DNA of 60,633 bases, taken from the NCBI GenBank assembly GCA_024275165.1, contig JAJRZQ010000039.1, forward strand, positions 1 through 60,633. The letters are read 5' to 3'. Positions within the stretch are counted from its first letter, which is position 1; every line of letters begins with the position of its first letter. Under the pieces are notes generated by a model. The model did not search any database. It was not told where the DNA came from and was given only the letters and a program-made list of their open reading frames with translations. The position numbers and the translations under genes are program-made. The DNA comes from a bacterium (GTDB lineage Bacteria > SAR324 > XYD2-FULL-50-16). This document shows, piece by piece, positions 45,909 through 53,849 of this stretch.

Positions 45909-46610
45909 ATGAAACATCGGAACGCAATAAAGGAACTGTACGAGGTTATCTTCTCCAGGCGTGACATTCGTAGTCAATTCAGTGGGCAAACAATCCCGGA
46001 GCAGCTTCTGGCAAAAATTTTAAAGGCAGCGCACAGTGCCCCATCCGTGGGCTTTATGCAGCCTTGGAATTTTTTGCTGATCAGAAATCAAGAAATCAAA
46101 GGCAAGGTTTTCCAGGCTTTTCAGGAAGGATTTGAAAAAGAAGCTGGGAAATTTGAGGCCGAGCGGCAAAAACAATACCGAAAACTAAAACTTGAAGGCA
46201 TTCTTGACGCGCCGATCAATATTTGCGTGACTTGTGACCGCTCTCGAACCGGTCCTGTGGTTTTAGGGCGGACCTTAAATCAGGACATGGACCTATATAG
46301 TACAGTATGCGCCGTTCAAAATCTTTGGTTGGCCGCTCGTGCCGAGGGAATCGGAGTAGGGTGGGTCAGCATTTTTGAATATGATAAACTTCATGAGTTA
46401 CTCCAACTGCCAGCAGAAGTTGAACCCATTGCGTATCTGTGCGTGGGATTTGTGGAGGACTTTCCCCAAAAACCCGAATTGGAAACGCTCAAGTGGTCGG
46501 CGAAACAAGACTTGAAAAATTTGGTGTTTAGTAATTCTTGGGGAGAATCTATTGATTCCGAATGGCCAGCATTGGCAAAAGCGCTCATGAAAAAATTTGA
46601 AGACCTGTAA
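45909..46610 (+). CDS. bluB: 5,6-dimethylbenzimidazole synthase
   Basis: 233 residues. BluB breaks down FMNH2 with oxygen to make dimethylbenzimidazole, the lower ligand of vitamin B12. The signature parts are present: FSRRDIRSQF, SAPSVGFMQPWNFLLI (about 48-63), LKLEGILDAPINICVTCD (about 92-110), and YSTVCAVQNLWLAARAEGIG followed by VGWVSIF (about 130-156). It belongs to the nitroreductase fold. No other cobalamin gene and no B12 riboswitch are nearby, so this gene would serve salvage or lower-ligand remodelling, which is inference. It is A+T-rich like the VOC gene. Confidence 0.93.
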   Translation: MKHRNAIKELYEVIFSRRDIRSQFSGQTIPEQLLAKILKAAHSAPSVGFMQPWNFLLIRNQEIKGKVFQAFQEGFEKEAGKFEAERQKQYRKLKLEGILDAPINICVTCDRSRTGPVVLGRTLNQDMDLYSTVCAVQNLWLAARAEGIGVGWVSIFEYDKLHELLQLPAEVEPIAYLCVGFVEDFPQKPELETLKWSAKQDLKNLVFSNSWGESIDSEWPALAKALMKKFEDL

Positions 46611-47153
46611 AAGATCCTCTCAGAGCCTATCTTATAAACCATTTCAGTTCAAATCAACAGTTTCCCTTATCTCCTCCAACGGAAGGGAACTCTGAAAAAC
46701 GCGGAGTTTCCCGGCATGGCAGGGATGCCTTGCCAAATCAAAAAGCGCGACTTATTGATTCGCGTTGGGATTGTGGATTTCATTCCCCACCGAAAAGACG
46801 GAAAAACTTGACGCGCCCCAGGGGCTATAATCAGCCCGAAGGACATGAGCCTACCGCTTGAGCAAGCGGTAGGCAAGGAGTTTTTCAGAGGTTCCTTAAG
46901 GGAACAAACCCCAATTAAAGCAGGGGCGCTTTTGGGTTGGCCTGGGCTCTGCCCTAACCCAATAAGGATATAGCCTGTAGCCCAGGGCTGGTCTCAATAT
47001 CTTGTATTACCCCAGGTTGCCCCAATTCTGCTACGCCCTCCATGAGATTTGTCGGACAAACTCTTAAGGGGTTGCGCCAAGAGAATAAACTCTTGCGGCT
47101 TGTCGGATTTATACTCATTCGCTAGCATTAAATTTTAGGACGGGCAAAAAATT
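46611..47153. other. 543-base gene-free region between bluB and der
   Basis: It holds the MITE-like repeat (46684-46899) and then about 250 bases without a credible reading frame, including a short G+C-rich stretch with CAGGGGCG and GCCCAGGGC words. Near 47052 and 47097 TTGTCGGA occurs twice, and the reverse ATCCGACAA occurs at 45164, on the other side of the VOC-bluB pair. The der promoter must lie close to 47100-47140, but I cannot fix it. Confidence 0.5.
46684..46899. mobile_element. MITE-like element with CTCTGAAAAAC inverted ends
   Basis: About 216 bp. The left end is GGGAACTCTGAAAAACGCGG; the right end is GAGTTTTTCAGAGGTTCCTT, its imperfect complement. Near the right end an 8-bp stem CCTACCGC/GCGGTAGG is present. 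No transposase gene is inside. The ends match the shorter copies at 21592, 24344 and 53738, so this is the longest member of a non-autonomous repeat family here. Confidence 0.65.
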
Positions 47154-47864
47154 ATGAAACTCATCGCTTTAGTCGGCAAGCCCAATGTGGGCAAATCCAC
47201 CCTTTTTAATCGCCTGGCTCGTCGCCGCGCCGCTATTGTCAGCCATGAGGCCGGCACCACCCGCGACCGCAATATCGCCCCCATCAAATATAAAGGCTAT
47301 CATTTTCTTTTAATGGATACAGGCGGCTTTGAGCCGGAAGCCAAGGAAGAAATCCCCCAAAAAATGCGGGAGCAATCCCAATTGGCGATAGAAGAAGCAG
47401 ACGCGGTCGTTTTTCTTTTAGATTACCAAAGCGGGCTCACCCCGCAAGATAAAGAAGTGTTTCACTATCTACGCCAATCCAACAAACCTGTGTTTGTCGC
47501 GGTCAACAAGGTGGATGGAGACAAACACGAGGCAGGGGTGGGCGAATTTTGGGAAATCGGCGCGGAGGAAGTCATTGCCCTTTCCGCCGAGCATGGGAGA
47601 GGGGTGATGGAGCTTTTAGAAAAGCTGGAAGAAATCTATCCGGATATTCGAGAAGAGGAGAACAGGATTGAAAGCGATGAACTAGCCCTCGCCATCGTGG
47701 GGCGGCCCAATGCGGGCAAGTCGAGCCTAACCAATTATTTTTTGGGAAAAGAAAAACAGATCGTCCACCACCAGGCAGGCACCACTCGCGACCCCATTGA
47801 TTGCTACCTCAATTATAAAAAACGAAAGCTTCGCATTGTCGATACGGCGGGGCTGCGCAAATAG
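47154..47864 (+). CDS. der: ribosome biogenesis GTPase Der, N-terminal part before an in-frame TAG
   Basis: 236 residues. Der (EngA) has two GTPase domains and is needed for 50S subunit maturation. The first G domain is complete: [23 protein letters not shown]. The second starts with [13 protein letters not shown] (about 184) and reaches DTAGLRK. There TAG (47862-47864) interrupts a place where the family has a basic residue followed by GRV or GKV. The remaining frame continues two codons later in the same phase. An AAG to TAG change, or a base-call error, is the simplest cause. Confidence 0.85.
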   Translation: MKLIALVGKPNVGKSTLFNRLARRRAAIVSHEAGTTRDRNIAPIKYKGYHFLLMDTGGFEPEAKEEIPQKMREQSQLAIEEADAVVFLLDYQSGLTPQDKEVFHYLRQSNKPVFVAVNKVDGDKHEAGVGEFWEIGAEEVIALSAEHGRGVMELLEKLEEIYPDIREEENRIESDELALAIVGRPNAGKSSLTNYFLGKEKQIVHHQAGTTRDPIDCYLNYKKRKLRIVDTAGLRK

Positions 47865-47870
47865 GGGCGG

Positions 47871-48488
47871 GTGAGCCAGCGGATCGACCAATATTCCATG
47901 GCGGCGGCAGTACGCAGTATTGAGCGCTGCGATATCGCTTTATTGGTGATGGATGCCACCGAAGGGGTGGTGGAACAAGACTTAAAAATCGCGGGGCTGG
48001 TTTTGGAACGGGGGAAGGGGCTGATCTTAGTGGTCAACAAGTGGGATCTTTTAGATAAAGAGAGCCACACCCTAGACCACATGAAAGAAGAGATCTATCA
48101 CCAGCTTGAATTTGCCCGCTTCTGCCCCATCATCTTTGTTTCCGCTCAAAGTGGGCAGCGGGTACCGCAAATTTTAGAAACCGCATTAAGGGTAGAGGCC
48201 TCTACAAAAAAACGGATTCAAACCGCGGATTTAAATCAAGTCCTGCAATTGGCCACCTCCCGCCACCAGCCCGCCAGTCGGGCCGGAAGCTCCAACAAGC
48301 TCTTTTACGCGGCCCAGGTGACGGTTCAACCCCCGACCTTTATTGTGCATTGCGCCAACCCAAAAAAAATCGACGAATCCTATCGCCGTTTTTTAGTCAA
48401 CCAGTTTCGCCATTACTTTGGTTTTGAAGGCACCCCGATTCGCATTTTTTGGCGGGCCCGCAACAATAAGAAGGAAAAAACCGCATGA
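47871..48488 (+). CDS. der: ribosome biogenesis GTPase Der, C-terminal part
   Basis: 205 residues from a GTG, in the same phase as the N-terminal part and separated from it by the TAG. It starts VSQRIDQYSMAAAVRSIERC and contains the NKWDLLD motif of the second G domain (about 46). The KH-like C-terminal domain follows, with NKLFYAAQVTVQPPTFIVHC (about 142-161). The full gene would be about 444 residues, normal for Der. The GTG has no ribosome-binding site, so separate translation is unlikely. The stop overlaps the exbB-like start. Confidence 0.8.
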   Translation: MSQRIDQYSMAAAVRSIERCDIALLVMDATEGVVEQDLKIAGLVLERGKGLILVVNKWDLLDKESHTLDHMKEEIYHQLEFARFCPIIFVSAQSGQRVPQILETALRVEASTKKRIQTADLNQVLQLATSRHQPASRAGSSNKLFYAAQVTVQPPTFIVHCANPKKIDESYRRFLVNQFRHYFGFEGTPIRIFWRARNNKKEKTA

Positions 48489-49111
48489 GCCAGCTCTTTC
48501 GTATTGAATCCCTTTCGGCTGGGGGGCCGATTTTAGTGGTATTGATTTTTTGCAGTATCCTTGGTTTGGCTTTAATCGTGGAACGATTTTTGTACCTACG
48601 GCCTGCTAAAGTCATCCCCATTGACCTCTTGCAGCGCATTGAGGTGAGCTTGAAAGAAGGCAACCTCGCAGAAGCCATTGAAATCACCCGTCAGTCCAGC
48701 AGCCCGATGATGAAGGTAGCCGAGATCGCCTTAATCAACGCGGATCGACCCAAAGAAGATTTAAAGGTCATGATCGAAGAGGCCGGTCGGTTGGAGGTGC
48801 CCCGCTTAGAGCATTACCTCGGTGGCCTGCATACCCTGGCGGTCGTCAGTCCTCTTTTAGGCCTGTTGGGCACCGTAACCGGCATGATCCAGGTTTTTGA
48901 AACCATTGTCACCGAGGGAACCGGCAATGCCCAGCTTTTGGCGGGAGGTATATCCCAAGCCATGCTCACCACCGCTTTTGGCTTGCTGGTCGCCATTCCC
49001 ACCTTGGTTTTCCACAATTATTTTTCTAAAAAAGTAGACCTGCTTTTAGTGGATATGGAGCGGCACAGCTTGATCTTGTTTGAACTGTTAACGGTCGCGC
49101 GAGAGAGCTAA
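48485..49111 (+). CDS. MotA/TolQ/ExbB proton channel family protein
   Basis: 208 residues with three membrane helices (about 15-38, 112-140, 155-180). The family's conserved part is LHTLAVVSPLLGLLGTVTGM and the following segment with GISQAMLTTAFGLLVAIPTL. With the next gene (ExbD/TolR type) it forms an inner-membrane motor that uses the proton gradient to energise outer-membrane transport or envelope constriction. Neither TonB nor TolA, TolB or Pal is here, so ExbB and TolQ cannot be told apart. The ATG overlaps the der stop. Confidence 0.92.
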   Translation: MSQLFRIESLSAGGPILVVLIFCSILGLALIVERFLYLRPAKVIPIDLLQRIEVSLKEGNLAEAIEITRQSSSPMMKVAEIALINADRPKEDLKVMIEEAGRLEVPRLEHYLGGLHTLAVVSPLLGLLGTVTGMIQVFETIVTEGTGNAQLLAGGISQAMLTTAFGLLVAIPTLVFHNYFSKKVDLLLVDMERHSLILFELLTVARES

Positions 49112-49512
49112 TGCAGTTTAAAAAACGAGAGAAAAAGCCCATTGGCCTCGATTTGACTCCCTTAATTGATGTGGTCTTTTTACTGCTCTTATTTTTTATG
49201 GTCTCCACGACCTTTGTCAACAACCCGGGGATCAAGCTCAACCTGCCCGAGGCAACAACCCAACCCCTGACCAAACCCCCTAAAACCATTGAAATTCAAA
49301 TCACGGCCGATCATCGGATTTTTATTTCCGGGCGCTCCATTCCCGCCAGCCGCCTCAAGGTGGCCCTGCAATTGTTGGTCAAAGACCAGCCCCGACCGGT
49401 GTTGATTTTAGCCGACGGTCAAGCTCGGCATGAGATGGTGGTTTATGTGATGGATCAAGCGACCCAAGCGGGCTTGACGAAACTCTCCATTGCCACCAAG
49501 GAAAAAAGGTGA
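49111..49512 (+). CDS. ExbD/TolR family biopolymer transport protein
   Basis: 133 residues. One membrane helix (about 14-36) starts with LDLTPLIDVVFLLLLFFMVS, which includes the conserved membrane Asp that carries protons. A periplasmic domain follows, with KLNLPEATT and the ADHRIFISGR strand pair. It overlaps its ExbB/TolQ partner by one base (TAATG). Its stop overlaps the GTG start of the glycosyltransferase. Confidence 0.92.
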   Translation: MQFKKREKKPIGLDLTPLIDVVFLLLLFFMVSTTFVNNPGIKLNLPEATTQPLTKPPKTIEIQITADHRIFISGRSIPASRLKVALQLLVKDQPRPVLILADGQARHEMVVYVMDQATQAGLTKLSIATKEKR

Positions 49513-50273
49513 AGCTGCCCCTCTCCGCGGCGATCATCACCCTCAACGAAGAGGCGAACCTGAAAGATTGTTTGGGAAGTCTTGATTTTTGTGAAGAAAT
49601 CGTCATTGTCGATAGTCTTTCCACAGATCAAACCAAACAAATCGCCTTGGCGGCGGGAGCGAAGTTGATTGAGCAGGCCTTTTTGGGGCATGTAAAACAA
49701 AAACAGCTTGCCCTAGACCATTGCAGCCAGGACTGGGTTTTATGCCTTGACGCCGATGAACGGGTGAGCCCGGAATTAAGGGCCAGCATTTTCTCCCTTT
49801 TCGCGGAGGGAGAACCCAAATTTTGGGGTTATGAGGTGGACCGCCTAAGCTTTCACCTCGGTCGTTGGATTCGACACGGCGGTTGGTACCCCGATCGCAA
49901 TATTCGTCTCTTTCATCGCCCTCACGGCCATTGGAGCGGTTACGACCCCCATGATCGGGTCGAGATTCAAGGGCCGGCGGGCCGCTTGCGAGGCAACCTG
50001 CTGCATTATGTGTTTAAAGACCTCGCTCACAATGTGGAAACGAACAATAAATATTCGTCCATCATGGCTCAAGGGTTGTTTGAGTCGGGAAAAAAACCCA
50101 GCTTATGGAAAATTTTATTGAAGCCCGGAGGTAAATTCATCGAATGCTACTGGATTAAATTAGGTTTTTTAGACGGCCTGCCCGGTTTGATCATCGCTGT
50201 TGGAGCCGCCTATTCCATGTTTTTAAAGCAAGTGAAGCTATGGGAATTATCCAGGCAGAACGAAGCGAATTAA
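49509..50273 (+). CDS. family 2 glycosyltransferase, LPS-core type
   Basis: 254 residues, GTG start in a GTGA overlap with exbD. The GT-A fold shows AAIITLNEEANLKDCL at the start, IVIVDSLSTDQT (33-44) and the metal-binding DADERVSPEL (about 79-88). HxGRWIRHGGWYPDRNIRLF is typical of WaaE/KdtX-type enzymes that add heptose or glucose to the lipopolysaccharide core. A C-terminal hydrophobic segment (about 215-240) may hold it at the membrane. The sugar donor is not known. The last 34 bases overlap mutY. Confidence 0.88.
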   Translation: MKLPLSAAIITLNEEANLKDCLGSLDFCEEIVIVDSLSTDQTKQIALAAGAKLIEQAFLGHVKQKQLALDHCSQDWVLCLDADERVSPELRASIFSLFAEGEPKFWGYEVDRLSFHLGRWIRHGGWYPDRNIRLFHRPHGHWSGYDPHDRVEIQGPAGRLRGNLLHYVFKDLAHNVETNNKYSSIMAQGLFESGKKPSLWKILLKPGGKFIECYWIKLGFLDGLPGLIIAVGAAYSMFLKQVKLWELSRQNEAN

Positions 50274-51286
50274 TTGCCGCGGATTTAGCGGCTTGGTTTC
50301 GCGCCCAAGCGCGCGACCTCCCCTGGCGCAAAAGCTACGACCCTTATCAGGTATGGATTAGCGAGGTCATGCTGCAACAGACGAAGGTGGATACGGTGTT
50401 GCCTTATTTTGCCCGCTGGATGGAAATATTTCCCGATCTCGCTACTTTGGCCAAGGCGGATTTAACGCAGCTCTTAAAGGCCTGGGAGGGTTTGGGTTAT
50501 TACTCCAGAGTTAAAAACCTCCACCTGGCCGCCCAGGAGATGGCAACAACAGGCATTCCCGCTGAGGTCGATCAACTCTTAAAGCTGCCGGGCATCGGCC
50601 CCTATACCGCTGGAGCAATTGCCTCCATCGCCTTTAATCAAAAGGCCCCCCTTTTAGATGGCAATGTCAAACGAGTGCTTTCCAGGTTGTTGGATTGGGA
50701 AAAACCGATCCTCTCCAAGGAGAGTGAAACCAGGCTGCTCACCTTTGCCCAAAGCCTGCTCGCCCACCAAAGCCCACGGGTCTTAAATCAAGGTTTGATG
50801 GAGTTGGGGGCTCTAATCTGCCTTCCTAAAAACCCGGCTTGCCAAGCCTGCCCTTGGGTTACCCATTGCCAAGCCCGGCTCCAGGGCACTGTCCGGCAAC
50901 GCCCCCTCACCCCGCCCCGCCCCCGAACAATCAAAGAGAAAAAATGGTTTTGGGTCTTTGAGCATCAAGGGCGATACCTGGTACAGCGGCAATGCGAGGG
51001 CAAGCTCTGGGCGGGAATGCCGCTTTTCCCCTTTCAAGCGGCGGAATCCGATCCAATCGCGGCCTTAAATGAATTGGTGGCAGGCGAGCCCAGGGAACTC
51101 TGCCGTTTCAAGTACGCGGTTACGATCTATCAGGTACAGGCGGTAGCGTATCAAATCCCCCTCCACGAGATTCCCGTTGAGTTGGCAGGAGGGGAATGGC
51201 TGGATTTAAAAGAACTCGAAGCCTTAGCCCTTCCCCGGCCCGGGGTCAAGATTCGGCAAGCTTTGGCGCAGCTTGAAACAAATTGA
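50240..51286 (+). CDS. mutY: A/G-specific adenine DNA glycosylase
   Basis: 348 residues. MutY removes adenine opposite 8-oxoguanine. The catalytic Glu lies in ISEVMLQQTKVDTV (about 36-49). The helix-hairpin-helix is LPGIGPYTAGAIASIAF with the catalytic Asp in LLDGNVKRVLSRLL (about 140). The iron-sulfur cluster cysteines are in CLPKNPACQACPWVTHC (about 194-210), and a Nudix-like recognition domain (about 235-345) ends it. It overlaps the glycosyltransferase, so it is translationally coupled as the last gene of the der operon. Confidence 0.96.
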   Translation: MGIIQAERSELIAADLAAWFRAQARDLPWRKSYDPYQVWISEVMLQQTKVDTVLPYFARWMEIFPDLATLAKADLTQLLKAWEGLGYYSRVKNLHLAAQEMATTGIPAEVDQLLKLPGIGPYTAGAIASIAFNQKAPLLDGNVKRVLSRLLDWEKPILSKESETRLLTFAQSLLAHQSPRVLNQGLMELGALICLPKNPACQACPWVTHCQARLQGTVRQRPLTPPRPRTIKEKKWFWVFEHQGRYLVQRQCEGKLWAGMPLFPFQAAESDPIAALNELVAGEPRELCRFKYAVTIYQVQAVAYQIPLHEIPVELAGGEWLDLKELEALALPRPGVKIRQALAQLETN

Positions 51287-51316
51287 GGCACACTTTTTTG
51301 CTTGGCTAAACCCCGG

Positions 51317-52576
51317 TTATCTGGTTGAGTTGTCAATGGCAAACAACCCCCAGGGGTAGTCGATAAAAATTTGGCTTTGTCCCCCCTCTTCCCCCTTGGC
51401 CCAATCGGCGCGCAGGGTGACCCCTTCAAAGATCAAGCGAAAACCGACCCCGTACGAATGGCGCCAAAGCCGTTCATTGCCGTTTCCATCCCAGACAGTA
51501 CCCCGTTCATAAAACAGGGCGAGTTGGAAATTGTTGCGCACCCCCTTGATCAAGCCCCAATTGATGGGGGTGCTTTCCTCGTTGAGGTTGTAACGGAGCT
51601 CGGTCCCGTAAAATTCATCATTCCCCGCGGCAAAGCGGGCATTGGGGAAGGCGCGCAAACGCTGGGTGCCGCCCATGGGGGTGGCGCGGCCATAGTTGTT
51701 TAAGGCGATGCGCTCGGCAACGCGTTTATCTTGAGTTGCCCGGCAATAGATTCGAGATAGGGCATCTTGCAAGGCGGCGCAGCCTAGACCCAAAACCGTT
51801 TTCAGTTTGGTTGGATCGGTTTCTGCTTGCCTGGTGACTCTCGCCTGGGAGCGGTATCCGTTAAAGGTCCAGGTGGAGTATTCCCCTAAGGGAAGGTAGA
51901 GGGTGGCGTTTTGATCTAAAACCACAAAGTCGCTGATCCAAGGATCACTATTTTCAGGGGTTTTTTGCAACCATTCTAAGCGAATTCCCTGCCTGGGGTC
52001 GAGCCGATCATCGGTGAAGTCGAGTTTGAACCCCAATTCTTTATTCTTAAAGTCCAAATCTCCGTTATCAAAGTTGGTAAAGGGCCGCCCGTCTTGGTCG
52101 TAAACCTGGATGACTTTATAGGTTTCTTGGCGAACCCGTTGGAAGCCCTCGATTTGGCGGTCTAAAAACATGAAGGTGAGTTGCCCCTGCCAGCCCTTGC
52201 CTTGAACCTCAGGGAGGAAGAATTGATCTTTAGAAGAGTCGATTCCGCGGTCATACAAAGTAGTGGCAACGCTGTAATCGAATGCGCCCCAATCGACTAC
52301 CAAATGATGGGGGATGAGGTGCTGGTTTAAGAAATAGCCGCCTCTGGCCCGGAACTCGCCAGAGACATTGAACCCGCCGAAGTCGAGGTCGGTGTTGCCG
52401 ATATCGACCAGATTCATCCCTACCCCGCTGACCTGGCCCAATCCGGGGACATCCTGCACAATGGGGTAGATATAATAGCCCCAACGATAAGCAAAGGGGT
52501 CTTTGCGGCGATCAAAAAACCCCAAAGCCGCTTGGGCCAAGCAGAGAAAGAATAAAAAAAGAAAAAGAGACTTCAT
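51317..52576 (-). CDS. second Omp85-like outer membrane barrel without POTRA domains
   Basis: 419 residues, with a signal peptide (to about 19). It is a paralogue of the barrel at 33204: both share DDRLDPR-G-R-E (about 201), a CX11C pair in a helical insertion (GLGC to IYC, about 277-289), LRAFPNARFAAGNDEFYGTE, a LIKGVRNN/LIMKGIRT strand, FYERGTVWD and YPWGLF near the end. The whole mature protein is barrel. It has no obvious operon partner, though a BioD-like gene and a small secreted protein lie upstream on the same strand. Confidence 0.78.
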   Translation of the reverse strand: MKSLFLFLFFLCLAQAALGFFDRRKDPFAYRWGYYIYPIVQDVPGLGQVSGVGMNLVDIGNTDLDFGGFNVSGEFRARGGYFLNQHLIPHHLVVDWGAFDYSVATTLYDRGIDSSKDQFFLPEVQGKGWQGQLTFMFLDRQIEGFQRVRQETYKVIQVYDQDGRPFTNFDNGDLDFKNKELGFKLDFTDDRLDPRQGIRLEWLQKTPENSDPWISDFVVLDQNATLYLPLGEYSTWTFNGYRSQARVTRQAETDPTKLKTVLGLGCAALQDALSRIYCRATQDKRVAERIALNNYGRATPMGGTQRLRAFPNARFAAGNDEFYGTELRYNLNEESTPINWGLIKGVRNNFQLALFYERGTVWDGNGNERLWRHSYGVGFRLIFEGVTLRADWAKGEEGGQSQIFIDYPWGLFAIDNSTR

Positions 52577-52634
52577 AACCTATTTATACACCCTTTAAAA
52601 AAGGGACGCAAAGCGGCCTGGAGAAGGGGCTGGG

Positions 52635-53333
52635 TTACCCCTCAATCTTTTTCAACAGCCCCGGCAGGTGTTCTTTAATGCTGGTTGCCAAGCCCTCTGG
52701 GTGGAGTTCCAACTGGTAGGGCAGCAGGCCCTCTAATTGCCGTTCGCACAAAGCCTCGATCTGCTCCCAAAGAAAAAAGAGATAATCCCCGTCCAAGGAG
52801 GGCCCAAGGTTGCTCATCCAGAGGTGCAACTCCAACCCCGTTTGTTTTAAGAGTTTCAACTCCGCCAACTGCCAAGCCAAGTTGGCCTGATCGGGGTGGA
52901 GTCCATAAATAACGGGGAAGGAAAGCTCCAAGGCCCAATCCAATCCGCTTTTACCCTCTTCTAAGGGGGTTAAAATCCCGCCGGGCATCTCGATAAACAG
53001 GGGTTGATAATGCTGGCGCAAAAGGGTCATGCTTTGTTGGAGGTGTTTCCAGTCAATGCGAATCCCGTCCCGGCGAAAAGCCATCTCCACCGGATAGCTT
53101 TCATGGGCCAAATAGGGATTGATCCAATTTTCGTTCGGTTCTTGCCGCATCAGACGGCAAAAGAGTTCCCCATCCTTTTCCACTTCCGCGGCGTTTTTGG
53201 CCAAGCCCCCCGTGTCAAAGGGTTTAAAGGCCCCGGCAGCTTGCCCTTTCTCCCCAAAATACCAGATCAAGCCTTGAATTAAACCGGTCTTACCGCTACC
53301 GGGCAAGCCCCAAACCAAAAACGGCTTACTCAC
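52635..53333 (-). CDS. dethiobiotin synthetase-like (BioD/AAA_26) P-loop protein
   Basis: 232 residues. The P-loop is GLPGSGKTGLIQG (9-21), FKPFDTGG (38-45) resembles the KPxxTG motif of BioD, and PYLAHESYPVEMAFRRDGI resembles its AxxAARxxG block. FIEMPGGILTPL stands for the EGAGG motif. BioD closes the ureido ring of biotin using CO2 and ATP. The P-loop differs from the usual GTDTGVGKT, so another carboxylating or kinase-like role is possible. No other biotin genes are here. Its start overlaps the secreted protein gene by 8 bases. Confidence 0.7.
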   Translation of the reverse strand: MSKPFLVWGLPGSGKTGLIQGLIWYFGEKGQAAGAFKPFDTGGLAKNAAEVEKDGELFCRLMRQEPNENWINPYLAHESYPVEMAFRRDGIRIDWKHLQQSMTLLRQHYQPLFIEMPGGILTPLEEGKSGLDWALELSFPVIYGLHPDQANLAWQLAELKLLKQTGLELHLWMSNLGPSLDGDYLFFLWEQIEALCERQLEGLLPYQLELHPEGLATSIKEHLPGLLKKIEG

Positions 53334-53694
53334 TGATCAACTCGTCTCTCAGTTTGGCTAAAGTAGAGGGCTCCATGGTGGAAAGCTCTTGAAACAGGTC
53401 TTTTACCGTTAAGAAGTTTTTATCCAAAAAGGCTTTGACCTTGGCATCCTTGGCCTGTTTTTTCGCGCGAATCTCTTCAATGTACTGCATCACATTGATT
53501 TGTCGGTTCTCATCTTTTAAATTCAACTGCTGAATTTGTTCATCGCTCAGCCCCGCGTCTTTCATGCGTTGGATAAACTTAATCAGGTTATCTAATTCTA
53601 AGAACTGTTTTCTTTGGGTTTCCAACTCATTTTGCGCCCATAACCCGCTGACAAAGGTTAAAAAGAGCAAAATCAAAATAATAAATCGCTTCAT
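53326..53694 (-). CDS. small secreted helical protein
   Basis: 122 residues with a signal peptide (MKRFIILILLFLTFVSGLWA, then QNE). The mature part is wholly helical and charged, with possible coiled coil at about 65-85 (IEEIRAKKQAKDAKVKAF). It lacks a lipobox Cys. No family recognised; a periplasmic chaperone or accessory role would be a guess. It overlaps the BioD-like gene by 8 bases, so both are translated together. Confidence 0.65.
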   Translation of the reverse strand: MKRFIILILLFLTFVSGLWAQNELETQRKQFLELDNLIKFIQRMKDAGLSDEQIQQLNLKDENRQINVMQYIEEIRAKKQAKDAKVKAFLDKNFLTVKDLFQELSTMEPSTLAKLRDELISE

Positions 53695-53737
53695 ATTGCT
53701 GCTTAAGGGGAATCGAACATGGATTAACTGAAAAAAA

Positions 53738-53780
53738 CCTCTGAAAAACTCCCTCCTTGGAGTTTTTCAGAGTTTCCTTA
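53738..53780. repeat. CTCTGAAAAAC-family hairpin
   Basis: CTCTGAAAAACTCC and GGAGTTTTTCAGAG form a perfect 14-bp stem with the six-base loop CTCCTT, ending in TTTCCTTA. It lies between two divergent genes, upstream of the HPt gene. It is a minimal copy of the family at 24344 and 46684. Confidence 0.75.
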
Positions 53781-53849
53781 AAAACCTTTTCCAAGTCTGC
53801 CTGATCCGCTATAATTTGATCAACTCACAACCGCATAGGAGAAAAAAAA

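Noticed and set aside
47862-47864. TAG recoding (for example pyrrolysine or an amber suppressor code)
   Set aside because: TAG is the normal stop of carB, rplT and mutL in this window, and the other in-frame stop, at 38405, is TAA. A general recoding does not fit.
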